Shown here piece after piece: positions 1-7,572 of a stretch of DNA of 18,189 bases; the stretch's first letter is position 1; each line of letters opens with the position of its first letter. Source of the DNA: Phycisphaerae bacterium (GTDB taxonomy: Bacteria; Planctomycetota; Phycisphaerae; UBA1845). The position numbers were made by a program, and so were the translations under genes. The notes below the pieces were generated by a model, which was given only the letters and a program-made list of their open reading frames with translations, searched no databases and was not told the origin of the DNA. The stretch lies in NCBI GenBank assembly GCA_021604825.1, contig BQJS01000090.1, forward strand, positions 1 through 18,189, given 5' to 3'.

Positions 1-133
1 CGTGACGGCTTGCGTGGTTATTGGACGCAATTGAACCGGGTGCGGGCAGGTTAAGGCGATGGTCATTCCGACCGATGGATTCGATACTTGGGCGTCCGTC
101 CAGGTACGGCGGCGAGGATTCGGGGGCTTGGCG

Positions 134-865
134 ATGATTTCAGGGATTTCTGGTGAAGGGGTATCTGTCAACGGGTTGATCTCTGCGCTGGGATCCCGCC
201 CGACAGGTCGTCCCCAACATCAGCATGAAACGTCCGAGACCAAAGCGGCTGAGTCTACGTCGCCGAACAAGTCCGAGCTAACCGACGAAGAACGCCAGCA
301 AGTCGAAGAGCTTAAGAAGCGAGACGCAGAAGTTCGTCGTCACGAGCAAGCCCACAAAGCCGCCGCGGGTGGACATGCAAAAGGTGGCCCTTCGTACAGC
401 TATCAAACGGGACCGGATGGTCGCCAGTATGCGGTTGGTGGCGAGGTGAAAATCGACACCAGCGAAGTCTCGGGCGATCCCGATGCCACCATTCGCAAAA
501 TGCGTCAGATTCAACGGGCGGCCAATGCGCCGGCTGAGCCTTCATCGCAGGATCGACAAGTTGCCGCACAGGCAGCCGCCAAACTGCAAGCCGCTCAACG
601 CGAGAAGTCGGCAGAGCAGGCCGAGACTGTCGCCGGCGGTGAAGCCAATCACGCGGAAGAATCCCGGCAACTCGGAAATGCCAAGGAAGCACACGCGCAG
701 GAATCACAAATTCAAACCGCGCAGGCGAATGAGGCTCAGGGGTTGGGGCCGGCCGGTGGACGTTCGACTGAGAACGCGTCAAATGCGGCGGCTACTCAGT
801 TGCTTGAGGGGCTTCAAGCGCAGGATGGTCCTAAGCCTGGGCGGTTTATTGACGTTGCTGCTTGA
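134..865 (+). CDS. SprA-related / CJM1_0395-type putative metalloprotease family protein
   Basis: The conserved core has a charged helix followed by an HEQAH motif (HExxH-like, possible Zn site), a Gly-rich segment, then a Y-x-Y-x-x-GPDG-x-x-YAVGGEV stretch and a [16 protein letters not shown] segment. This order matches the family annotated as putative metalloprotease CJM1_0395 / SprA-related, from memory. The protein is 243 aa from this start. The C-terminal third is Ala/Gln/Glu-rich low-complexity sequence, probably disordered or coiled coil. No signal peptide or membrane segment is seen. An in-frame ATG at 59 would add 25 residues that look unlike the rest; I prefer 134, where the sequence begins MISGISG, but neither start has a convincing ribosome site. 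The glutamate of HExxH is present, yet activity has not been established for this family as far as I know. The gene converges on gcvPA. Confidence 0.75.
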   Translation: MISGISGEGVSVNGLISALGSRPTGRPQHQHETSETKAAESTSPNKSELTDEERQQVEELKKRDAEVRRHEQAHKAAAGGHAKGGPSYSYQTGPDGRQYAVGGEVKIDTSEVSGDPDATIRKMRQIQRAANAPAEPSSQDRQVAAQAAAKLQAAQREKSAEQAETVAGGEANHAEESRQLGNAKEAHAQESQIQTAQANEAQGLGPAGGRSTENASNAAATQLLEGLQAQDGPKPGRFIDVAA

Positions 866-878
866 TCGTCAAGTATTG

Positions 879-897
879 CACTGCTCACAGAGCAGTG
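879..897. terminator. Hairpin between convergent genes, possible bidirectional terminator
   Basis: A perfect 7-bp stem (CACTGCT / AGCAGTG) with a 5-nt loop lies in the 62-bp gap between two converging genes. There is no long T tract on either side, so intrinsic termination is uncertain; position is the main argument. Confidence 0.35.
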
Positions 898-927
898 GCA
901 CGTCTTCGATTCAATTCCAATTGATTT

Positions 928-2265
928 CTAGATGCTGGCCAGGGCTTCGACGAGCTTGTCGATCTCGGCTTTGGTGCGCTTTTCGGTGACGGCGATTGAG
1001 AAGCAATCGTCCATTTCTCTGAACCACTTTCGCATCGGTACGCCGGCTAGCATTCCCTTGTCGTGGCAGGCGTCGAGGACTTTGGTCACGTCGTTGGTGG
1101 TTTGTACGACGAATTCCCTGAAAAACGGTCCGTCGAATCGCAGTGAATAATTCGGTAGGGCGGCGATCTGCTCAGCCGCATAGTGGGCTTTGTCGAAACA
1201 GAGCGACGCGATCTTGGACAGACCGTGTTTGCCGACGGCTGTCATGTAGACCGTCGCACGCATCGCCATCAGACCCTGATTCGTGCAGACGTTGCTGGTG
1301 GCGCGTTCACGTTTGATATGCTGCTCGCGGGTTTGCAAAACGAGGCAGTAACCACGTTTACCATGCTCGTCATGGGCCACGCCAACGACGCGCCCCGGCA
1401 TCTTGCGAAGGTATTTTTCGCGGGCAGCGAAGAACCCGAGATACGGTGCCCCGTATTGTAGCGGTAAGCCCAGCGGCTGACCTTCACCGATAACAATGTC
1501 CGCGCCAAAATCACCCGGACGTTTGACGATACCTGCCGCCAATGGGTCGAATGAAACGATCGCAAGCGCTCCCACCGCCTGGGCGGCTTTGATGAGCGGT
1601 TCGATGTCGATTAACTGTCCGAAGAAGTCAGGGAATTGAATCAGCACCGCAGCCGTGTTTTCATCTACGGTGGCTGCCAGGGCAGAAGCATCGGGAACGC
1701 CATCACCCGACAGCGCCGCTTCGATCTTCAAGTCCTGCTGCTGCGCGTATGTTTGAAGCGTTTCAACGGTGTCGGGATGGCAGCGCGTGGCGAGGACGAT
1801 TTTTGAACGACGCGTCGCCCCCTTTGCGAGCATTGCAGCTTCTGCTGCCGCCGACGCACCGTCATAGAGCGACGCGTTGGCGATATCCATACCGGTAAGT
1901 TCGCAAATCATCGTCTGGAATTCATAGAACGCCTGCAATACACCCTGCGAAGCCTCGGCTTGATAGGGCGTGTATGCCGTCAAAAATTCGCCGCGCATCG
2001 CCAGGCTGTCAACGACCGTCGGAACAAAATGATCATACGCACCGCAACCCAGAAAACACGTCATCTGCGTTGCGTCGCGATTCTTGTTGGCGAGTTGCTG
2101 CAATTCTGCCAACAATTCCATCTCGCTACAGCCAGCCGGGATGTCGAGCTTGCCGCTGAATCGTTGATCATTTGGAATCGGAGAGAATAGTGCCTCAATG
2201 CTCTCGGCACCGATGGCGTCAAGCATGTGTTTCTCATCACGATCACTGATTTGTGTGTAGTCCAT
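928..2265 (-). CDS. gcvPA: Glycine dehydrogenase (aminomethyl-transferring), alpha subunit
   Basis: This is subunit 1 of the split P-protein of the glycine cleavage system, which decarboxylates glycine and passes the aminomethyl group to lipoyl GcvH. At 445 aa it matches the usual size of the N-terminal half-protein. Visible family motifs are FLGCGAYDHFVP (about residues 71-82), TAYTPYQAEASQG (96-108) and a downstream CELTGMDIANASLYDGASAAAEA stretch. The PLP-binding lysine belongs to the beta subunit (GcvPB), so its absence here is expected. The start is an ATG with an AGGAT ribosome site upstream; the protein begins MDYTQISDRD. The TAG stop is near 928. The upstream neighbour, YhaM-type exoribonuclease, is 52 bp away on the same strand. 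No gcvPB, gcvT or gcvH is adjacent, so the partner subunits must be encoded elsewhere. Confidence 0.96.
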   Translation of the reverse strand: MDYTQISDRDEKHMLDAIGAESIEALFSPIPNDQRFSGKLDIPAGCSEMELLAELQQLANKNRDATQMTCFLGCGAYDHFVPTVVDSLAMRGEFLTAYTPYQAEASQGVLQAFYEFQTMICELTGMDIANASLYDGASAAAEAAMLAKGATRRSKIVLATRCHPDTVETLQTYAQQQDLKIEAALSGDGVPDASALAATVDENTAAVLIQFPDFFGQLIDIEPLIKAAQAVGALAIVSFDPLAAGIVKRPGDFGADIVIGEGQPLGLPLQYGAPYLGFFAAREKYLRKMPGRVVGVAHDEHGKRGYCLVLQTREQHIKRERATSNVCTNQGLMAMRATVYMTAVGKHGLSKIASLCFDKAHYAAEQIAALPNYSLRFDGPFFREFVVQTTNDVTKVLDACHDKGMLAGVPMRKWFREMDDCFSIAVTEKRTKAEIDKLVEALASI

Positions 2266-2317
2266 CGATGATCCTATGTATCAAGTCGACTCGTCTTATT
2301 CGAGCTCGATTGGGCAA

Positions 2318-3319
2318 TTATTCTTTCGGTGCGGGACGATCGCCCAGCACATCCGTCTTGAATATCTTGGTACCCAGCAGATGGTTGTAATTGGTCCAGC
2401 TACTGCTCTTGTCCCGATCCGATCCGATCAATCCAACATAGGTATTGAGCTTCGCATCCAGATTATCGATATGATGAATCGCGACCGCCTCGGGGGTGGC
2501 TGGTATCTTCGGACTGCCGAATTCATAGGTTCCGTGGTGCGACAAAACGATGTGCTGCAGTGCCGTCTTGATTTCTTCCGGAAACGGTTTTCCGGTTTCT
2601 TTTTCAATCGCCGCACACTTCTGTTCGATCCACGATGCCGCGATGAACAGGTGCCCAAGCATTTGGCCGTTGTCGGAATAGGTGAATGCCGTTTCGCAGC
2701 GCAACTCTTCGGTCTTACCGATGTCGTGCAAAAACAAGCCGGCCAGCACCAGATCAAGACTGACCTCCGGGTAACGCGGAATGACCAGCACCGCGATCTC
2801 CAGAAGATTGAGCGTGTGTTCGCAAAGCCCACCGATGTACGCGTGGTGCATGTTGGCGGCGGCGGGCGATCGTTTGAACTTGGCCACCAGCGATTCGTCG
2901 GTGACGAACTGTTTGATCAAGAGCTGCACGTGTTTGTTCTTGATGCCGCGAAGAATTTCGAGTGTGCGGTCCCAAAGCTGATCGACGTTGGCGGTCGTTG
3001 CCGGTAGAAAGTCTGCAAAGTCGAGAGCATTTTCATCGACGGGTCGGATCGCATCGATGATGAACTGCATGTTGCCCTTGTAGTTTTCGGCGCGGCCTTT
3101 GAGTTCGATGAACCCGCCCTCGGGCAGCGTGTTGTAAAGAATTTCCGAAGCCTGCCACATGCGGGCGGGAATCTGCCCGGTGCGGTCTTTCAAGACAGCG
3201 TGGATATAGAGACCGCCATTCGTCGTGGTCCGCAGGTCTTTTGACGAAATCAAGAACACCTGCGAATCGACGTTCTCACCGGCTTTTAGGTCGGAAATGT
3301 ATCTCTTGCTCATCGGCAT
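2318..3319 (-). CDS. yhaM: YhaM-type 3'-5' exoribonuclease (OB-fold + HD domain)
   Basis: The protein joins an N-terminal OB-fold nucleic-acid-binding domain (about residues 15-95, with G-G-L-Y-I-H and KGRAENYKGNMQFII) to an HD phosphohydrolase domain. The HD signature is LFLHDIGKTEEL, with H198-D199 as the metal pair. Further conserved histidines are in the GGLCEHTLNL segment (H168), GQMLGH (H223) and LSHHG (H261, H262). Length is 333 aa against about 314 for Bacillus YhaM, which degrades RNA or single-stranded DNA 3' to 5'. Assignment to this subfamily is by domain order; the true substrate is inferred. The ATG at 3319 has GGGA five bases upstream. A GTG at 3340 (7 residues longer) and an ATG at 3313 (2 shorter) are alternatives. 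It lies between ygiQ and gcvPA on the same strand, 112 bp after ygiQ. Confidence 0.88.
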   Translation of the reverse strand: MPMSKRYISDLKAGENVDSQVFLISSKDLRTTTNGGLYIHAVLKDRTGQIPARMWQASEILYNTLPEGGFIELKGRAENYKGNMQFIIDAIRPVDENALDFADFLPATTANVDQLWDRTLEILRGIKNKHVQLLIKQFVTDESLVAKFKRSPAAANMHHAYIGGLCEHTLNLLEIAVLVIPRYPEVSLDLVLAGLFLHDIGKTEELRCETAFTYSDNGQMLGHLFIAASWIEQKCAAIEKETGKPFPEEIKTALQHIVLSHHGTYEFGSPKIPATPEAVAIHHIDNLDAKLNTYVGLIGSDRDKSSSWTNYNHLLGTKIFKTDVLGDRPAPKE

Positions 3320-3431
3320 CGGTTTCCCATGAAAGGCCACGAAGACAGCCCGGGACTGTATGGCATTGGTCGGGTCGGTTCAAGGCCACCGGTCTGAACA
3401 TGTATTCTCGTAATTGTGAAGGGTCGATACG

Positions 3432-5438
3432 CTAGTTGGTGCGACGTTTGCGGGTTCGCCTTCGGGCTGATGATCGACCCGGACGGTATCCGCCGGATAG
3501 TTTTTTCTCGCGTTCTGCGGAATGATAGTGGTCGTCGTCGCGGAAGCTACGGTTGGCTTGTTGGCGCCGGGCGTCGATTGCGGCTTTGGGTGGATGGGCT
3601 GGGATCAACGCGTCGCACCCGTCGCCAATCAGATCCGACCTTCCGGCAATGAGCAGCGCCTTTCGGACGAGGAAGTAATTCTCCGGCTTGAAGAATTGCA
3701 TCAACGCCCGCTGAAACTTGCGATCGCGCAGGTGCTTGGCCACAAATACCTGCTTCATGCTCATCGGGTCCAATCCCGTATGGTACATGCACGTCGCGAT
3801 GTCCATTGGTGCAGGGATAAAATCCTGAACCTGATCCGGCCGATACCCGTTCTGCTTCAAGAAAATCGCCAGGTCGATCATCGATTCGACGGAACTGCCC
3901 GGGTGGGCTGTGATAAAGTAGGGCACGAGGTATTGCTTTTTGCCGGCTTTCTTCGAGGCGTCTTTGAATGCGTCGGCAAACCCGCCGAAGTCGTCGATGT
4001 CCGGCTTCTTCATCATCCGCAATGTCGTCGGGTCGGTGTGTTCCGGAGCGACTTTCAAATGTCCGCCGACGTGATGTCGCGTCAACTCTTCCATGTATTC
4101 GGGGGAACGTTGGGCCAGATCCATCCGCACGCCGCTGGCGACGAAGACTTTTTTGATGCCCTTCACCTCGCGCGATTCACGCATTACGTCGATGAGTGGC
4201 CCGTGGTCGGTTCCGAGCAGCGAACACACTGTCGGATGCACGCAGGATAATCGCCGACACTTCTCTTCGATTTCCGGCCGGGTGCAGCGCATCTCGTACA
4301 TGTTTGCGGTCGGCCCGCCGATGTCGCTGATGACGCCTTTGAATTCCTTGTCCTGCGAGAGTCCTTCAACCTCGCGGATGATCGAGTCCTTCGACCGCGA
4401 TTGAATCGTCCGTCCCTGATGCATGGTGATCGAGCAAAACGTGCAGCCACCAAAGCAACCGCGCATGATCGTGACCGAATCCTTGACCACTTCAAACGCC
4501 GGGATGCGATCTTTGTACGAAGGATGCGCCCGCCGCGTGTACGGCAGATCGTAGTAGCGGTCCATGTCCTGCTGCGAAACAGGCAGGCGCGGCGGGTTGC
4601 AGACGACGGCTTGTCGATCGTGATACTGGACGAGCGTTTTGGCGTTGTACGGATTCGTCTCGACGTGATAGAGACGCGTGGCTCTGGCGAATTCGGTCAG
4701 GCTGCCCTTGACGTCTTCATACGTTGGTAGCGTGACGACATTGGGTCCACTCGGTGCGGTTTCGCTGGCCCCGCACACATACGCCACGCCACGTGCGTCG
4801 CGCAAATCCTTCACCGCTTCGCCAGCCGCCAATCGTTGTGCGATCTCGACGATGGCGTCTTCACCCATGCCGTACGCGATCAGATCGGCTTTCGCGTCGA
4901 GCAGGATCGACCGCATGACCTTGTCGGACCAGTAGTCGTAATGTGCAAGCCGACGCAGCGAGGCCTCAACCCCGCCAGCGATAATCGGTACGCCTTTGAA
5001 TGCCTCGCGGGCCCGTTGGCAGTAGGGCTTGGTCGCGCGGTCCGGACGCAAGCCGATTTTCCCGCCGGGTGAGTATGCGTCGTCGTTGCGCACTTTGCGG
5101 CTGGCTGTGTAGTGGTTGATCATCGAGTCCATGTTGCCCGCACTGATCGCGAAGAACAGGTTGGGGCGGCCAAACTCCTTCCACGGTTCGCAGCTGTGCC
5201 AGTCGGGTTGAGAAAGCACGCCCACGCGAAACCCATGCGCCTCCAGCAACCGACAAAGAATGCCAGCCGCAAACGCCGGATGATCGACATAGGCATCGCC
5301 CGAGACAAAGACCACATCCACCGAATCCCACCCGCGATCCAGCATTTCCTGGCGGTTCATCGGAAGGGGAGGCGTCTGCACGGGCGCAAACTGGTCCAGC
5401 GTAATGGAAAACGAACTCGAACTGTTGTCAGAAACCAT
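3432..5438 (-). CDS. ygiQ: YgiQ family radical SAM protein
   Basis: A large radical SAM enzyme of unknown reaction, conserved across many bacteria. Family hallmarks include [30 protein letters not shown] and [12 protein letters not shown] near the N-terminus, [21 protein letters not shown] in the middle of the N-terminal domain, and the radical SAM cluster motif [14 protein letters not shown] (CxxxCxxC, C328/C332/C335 in this numbering). After the SAM barrel comes [13 protein letters not shown] and a C-terminal DUF3362-like region, then a basic tail. The product is 668 aa. The frame stays open to an upstream ATG at 5642, but the extra 68 residues cover a GC-rich hairpin and have no similarity to the family, so I place the start at 5438, close to the E. 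coli YgiQ N-terminus. The ribosome site there is weak. A start at 5360 is also possible. The family does tRNA- or cofactor-like chemistry only by speculation. Confidence 0.93.
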   Translation of the reverse strand: MVSDNSSSSFSITLDQFAPVQTPPLPMNRQEMLDRGWDSVDVVFVSGDAYVDHPAFAAGILCRLLEAHGFRVGVLSQPDWHSCEPWKEFGRPNLFFAISAGNMDSMINHYTASRKVRNDDAYSPGGKIGLRPDRATKPYCQRAREAFKGVPIIAGGVEASLRRLAHYDYWSDKVMRSILLDAKADLIAYGMGEDAIVEIAQRLAAGEAVKDLRDARGVAYVCGASETAPSGPNVVTLPTYEDVKGSLTEFARATRLYHVETNPYNAKTLVQYHDRQAVVCNPPRLPVSQQDMDRYYDLPYTRRAHPSYKDRIPAFEVVKDSVTIMRGCFGGCTFCSITMHQGRTIQSRSKDSIIREVEGLSQDKEFKGVISDIGGPTANMYEMRCTRPEIEEKCRRLSCVHPTVCSLLGTDHGPLIDVMRESREVKGIKKVFVASGVRMDLAQRSPEYMEELTRHHVGGHLKVAPEHTDPTTLRMMKKPDIDDFGGFADAFKDASKKAGKKQYLVPYFITAHPGSSVESMIDLAIFLKQNGYRPDQVQDFIPAPMDIATCMYHTGLDPMSMKQVFVAKHLRDRKFQRALMQFFKPENYFLVRKALLIAGRSDLIGDGCDALIPAHPPKAAIDARRQQANRSFRDDDHYHSAEREKKLSGGYRPGRSSARRRTRKRRTN

Positions 5439-5595
5439 ATGAATATCATCCGCGAGGTCACCGTTGGCCGCCGGGTGCAAAGCAAACGCAATGCAACCCA
5501 AAGGACCGAGGGCAACCAGCCTTGGACGCCCGATCGGGCGTTTCGTGTAAGCAGGCATCGTAGCAGAAATAGCCAAACATTTCGAGCGCAGGGTG

Positions 5596-5615
5596 CCCCG
5601 CCCTTCAGGGTGGGG
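5596..5615. repeat. REP-like GC-rich hairpin, copy 1 (TTCA loop)
   Basis: An 8-bp stem of CCCC-G-CCC against GGG-T-GGGG closes on a TTCA tetraloop, with one G-T wobble at the fourth pair from the loop. It lies upstream of the ygiQ start, in the gap with the tRNA-Sec gene. A second hairpin with the same loop and nearly the same arms is 100 bp further on. Confidence 0.55.
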
Positions 5616-5695
5616 GACTGACAACGGTCGATCAAAACGCAACCCACCGAGTCGTCACTGGTGCCTCGGCAAGGGTAGCCCGACCTTGTGGGTGG

Positions 5696-5715
5696 CCCGT
5701 CCCTTCAGGGGCGGG
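5696..5715. repeat. REP-like GC-rich hairpin, copy 2 (TTCA loop)
   Basis: An 8-bp stem, CCCGTCCC against GGGGCGGG, closes on a TTCA tetraloop. The fourth pair from the loop is T-G, the mirror of the G-T pair in copy 1, so the fold is kept while the sequence differs. Both copies follow a short GGGTG(G)CCC-type lead-in, which suggests a dispersed repeat family rather than chance. Confidence 0.55.
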
Positions 5716-5796
5716 TTTATCGATTAATCCCGAGCGCCAGAACCCCAACCGATTTGCCGCAACGCAAGCCCAAAGTTAAGGTAACCCAGCCACCAA

Positions 5797-5892
5797 GGGG
5801 GTGTCCGGACGCCTGGTGGGTTCCGCGGCCTTCAAAGCCGTTGGCGGGTCGTCAAAGCGGCTCGCGGTGGGTTCGATTCCCATCCACCCCCG
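5797..5892 (+). tRNA. selC: tRNA-Sec (anticodon TCA)
   Basis: A 96-nt selenocysteine tRNA without encoded CCA. The acceptor arm pairs 5797-5803 with 5885-5891, with a T-C mismatch at the eighth position (bacterial tRNA-Sec normally has 8 pairs). The anticodon loop is CTTCAAA (5830-5836) on a 5-bp stem (5825-5829 / 5837-5841), giving anticodon TCA at 5832-5834. The variable arm is long, 8 bp with a 6-nt loop (5844-5851 / 5858-5865), the signature of tRNA-Sec. The T arm has a 5-bp stem around TTCGATT (5872-5878). The D arm has a TGGT loop (5814-5817) as in other bacterial tRNA-Sec, but its 7-bp stem (5807-5813 / 5818-5824) has two central mismatches. The discriminator base is G at 5892. No selA, selB or selD gene is visible nearby. 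The call is by structure and is strong; the D-stem mismatches are unusual. Confidence 0.9.
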
Positions 5893-5915
5893 TCTTGAAT
5901 TTTGTTGAAATCGTC

Positions 5916-5978
5916 GGGTGCGGTTTACTGCACCTGTTGAAAGTTCGTCACAATCATGCGGTGCGACAACCCGCACCC
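5916..5978. repeat. Four-box inverted repeat (attC-like geometry, no attC consensus)
   Basis: Outer arms GGGTGCGG (5916-5923) and CCGCACCC (5971-5978) are perfect inverted complements, and inner arms GCACC (5930-5934) and GGTGC (5960-5964) are too. The two stems are separated by 6-nt spacers on both sides (TTTACT and GACAAC) and enclose a 25-nt centre. The boxes can instead form two side-by-side hairpins. It starts 24 nt after tRNA-Sec and ends 18 nt before the next start codon. Confidence 0.5.
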
Positions 5979-5996
5979 TAAAGCGCAGCCTGCAAA

Positions 5997-6380
5997 GTGA
6001 AACAAGAGCGAAAAATCAACGCTGGTAGTCGGATGTACTTTGGTGTTCCGGCAGACCCCATGCCGGAGGTCTTGGCAAACGCAATCGGCCAAGTTGTTGC
6101 CGAAGTGCCCGGCATTATTGAGGCATATTTGTCCCAGTGCTATATCGAAGGTGACGATGAGGCACGGCAGGTCTTGATTCTTGGCGTTGAAGCAAAGAAC
6201 CGTATTCCTGCGATCATGCAAGATCTGATGGGCAAGATGGAAATAGTTATGCCTTCAAACGATATGATCGACGTCTTTCCGTTCTCGTCGTCAGATATGC
6301 CGCCCCAAGCGAGGGTCGAGGAATGCCGCATCTGGGGTGGGCAAGTCTCGGTGAAGAAACCATCGTGGAGGTTCTGGTGA
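5997..6380 (+). CDS. SseB C-terminal-domain protein
   Basis: A 127-aa protein beginning at GTG. Almost the whole length matches the C-terminal domain of SseB (enhanced serine sensitivity protein): a basic N-terminus, then MYFGVPADPMPEVLANAIG, a VPGIIEAYLSQ helix-strand segment and VLILGVEAK, ending in a DVFPFSS region. The SseB N-terminal domain is absent, so this is a stand-alone SseB_C protein. Function of the domain is not known to me; in other genomes stand-alone copies often sit among small orphan or immunity-like genes, which I recall but cannot check. No signal peptide. No clear ribosome site precedes the GTG, so the start is somewhat uncertain, with a possible later ATG at the MYFGV segment. 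It is the first of three small genes in the same direction after tRNA-Sec. Confidence 0.75.
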   Translation: MKQERKINAGSRMYFGVPADPMPEVLANAIGQVVAEVPGIIEAYLSQCYIEGDDEARQVLILGVEAKNRIPAIMQDLMGKMEIVMPSNDMIDVFPFSSSDMPPQARVEECRIWGGQVSVKKPSWRFW

Positions 6381-6409
6381 AAAGCAACTCAGCTAGACTC
6401 TGACATTAG

Positions 6410-6425
6410 GTGCGGCAAGCCGCGC
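6410..6425. repeat. Short hairpin similar to the right half of the 5916-5978 element
   Basis: GTGCGG / CCGCGC forms a 6-bp stem (one T-G wobble) closed by a CAAG loop. The stretch from 6404 reads CAT-xx-GGTGCG-x-CAA-x-CCGC-x-C-x-CTA, the same pattern as from 5955 in the larger inverted repeat. Like that one it precedes a small gene, here by about 35 nt. Confidence 0.4.
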
Positions 6426-6460
6426 GCTACAAGACTCGGCGGTAGTCCTTTGGGGGCATG

Positions 6461-6946
6461 ATGCAATACGAATACCGCGTGACGAAATACGACCCACGCA
6501 ACCGCGACGAAAAGGGGGTCTATACTGTTGACGAATGGATCATGTTCTCGCAAGTCGGGAGCGTTGTCGGCGGGAAGCAATTGACGATGGAGGAGTATCA
6601 GCGGACTGAAGATGCCTACATCGCTGCAGCGGTCAGCTTTCTGAAGGAATCTGGTTCGCAGTCGGTCGCGGTGCGTCAACTTGAAGATACCCAAGGAGAA
6701 GCGAAGAATCTCAGTGTGCGTGAGGGCTGCATACTCGACCACGAGCAGGCTGCTTCCTTAATGCGGCTCGTCTTGCGAGGCTTAGCGTGGTGCAAGTTGG
6801 AATCAGAAAACGGTTATGTCCATTTCGGCTGGGACTACTACATGTTTATTGCCGTACCCATTCGATGCGATTCGTCACGGGAATTCGCAAGTCGGCAGGG
6901 ATTGCATGTCGAGAATTGCCCCTCACCGCATGGCGATCGAAGTTGA
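6461..6946 (+). CDS. Conserved protein of unknown function (YEYRVTKYDP family)
   Basis: A soluble 161-aa protein with no signal peptide or membrane segment. It opens with QYEYRVTKYDPRNRD and later has a V-S-F-L-x-E-S-G-S-Q-S-V-A-V-R helix-strand unit, and a near-C-terminal LRGLAWCKLESENGYVHFGWDYYMF segment. I recall actinobacterial and planctomycete proteins with the same opening and the same W-C-x-L-E...H-x-G-W-D-x-Y ending; some are labelled RNA-binding without evidence, so I assign no function. Two ATGs are adjacent (6458 and 6461); the second is better spaced from the GGGGG at 6452-6456. It lies 80 nt after the SseB_C gene and 65 nt before the next gene, without overlaps. Confidence 0.75.
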   Translation: MQYEYRVTKYDPRNRDEKGVYTVDEWIMFSQVGSVVGGKQLTMEEYQRTEDAYIAAAVSFLKESGSQSVAVRQLEDTQGEAKNLSVREGCILDHEQAASLMRLVLRGLAWCKLESENGYVHFGWDYYMFIAVPIRCDSSREFASRQGLHVENCPSPHGDRS

Positions 6947-7011
6947 ACGCAGGATTGGAGATGAAGGTTCACGACAAACTGAAGGTGGGGTAGGCCAATC
7001 AGGAATCCGAA

Positions 7012-7485
7012 GTGTTTTCAAGACGAACTGATCACAAGCTAGATTCGGGCCGGCTTTGGTTTGACGGAAAGGCCGTTTGCTACGAGTCCAAGACTTTTGG
7101 CGCATGGCAACTGTCGCTCGATGAAATTCGGGTCATCGGCGAGTACACGACTGATTTGGGCCCGTTTACTGATGACTACTTCATCTGCTTCGCGGCGGAA
7201 TCGGGCCGCTGGTGGGAGGCTTCGTACTATGCCGAGGGCTTCGGTGAGATTCTCAAAGCGCTCGGAGACGAATTGAAGGACGATCTCTTTTTCGACCTCT
7301 ACGGCTCGACCGACTACGCAAGTCATATCGTTTGGCCGCCTCACTTGGTTGGCCAACCCATGTTCGATTTCACGGATGCGACGGCGGGCGGTGTGTGGCA
7401 GCGTCTTGTGCGGTTCTTTTATCCGCGTCAACAATATACGTTGACTGAAAGAGTACGCAGTGAGTTGGCGAATGTGCCGCTTTGA
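7012..7485 (+). CDS. Hypothetical protein
   Basis: A 157-aa soluble protein I do not recognise. It starts at GTG with AGGA eight bases upstream. It is rich in aromatic residues: FGAWQLSLDEIRVIGEYT, PFTDDYFICFAAESGRWWEASYY and DLFFDLYG look like strands of a compact alpha/beta fold. A late VWQRLVRFFYPRQQYTLTERVR segment is basic-aromatic. There is no signal peptide. It is third in the row of small genes after tRNA-Sec and converges on the Usp gene, which ends 87 bp later. Its TGA stop is followed by sequence with no resemblance to coding extension, so I do not read it as a selenoprotein. Confidence 0.65.
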   Translation: MFSRRTDHKLDSGRLWFDGKAVCYESKTFGAWQLSLDEIRVIGEYTTDLGPFTDDYFICFAAESGRWWEASYYAEGFGEILKALGDELKDDLFFDLYGSTDYASHIVWPPHLVGQPMFDFTDATAGGVWQRLVRFFYPRQQYTLTERVRSELANVPL

Positions 7486-7572
7486 TGGATAAGATTAACA
7501 CGTGTTTCCCGGCCGCACCTGTTAAGGATTTCGAAACGGCACTCGTCCGGTGCACCAAGCCACACCCTTCAT

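Noticed and set aside
2276..3007. 243-aa plus-strand frame opposite the YhaM-type gene
   Set aside because: It is the shadow of a clear OB/HD protein on the minus strand and has no family features.
5439..5642. N-terminal extension of the ygiQ reading frame to 5642
   Set aside because: The extra 68 residues run through a GC-rich hairpin, lack YgiQ similarity and have no ribosome site. The family's N-terminus fits a start at 5438.
5916..5978. Calling the four-box element a true integron attC site
   Set aside because: The required GTT/AAC core triplets (RYYYAAC and GTTRRRY boxes) are absent, and no integrase is visible; only the geometry fits.
5797..7572. Genomic island bounded by a repeat of the tRNA-Sec 3' end
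   Set aside because: I found no second copy of the T-arm/acceptor sequence and no integrase in the window, so boundaries cannot be drawn.
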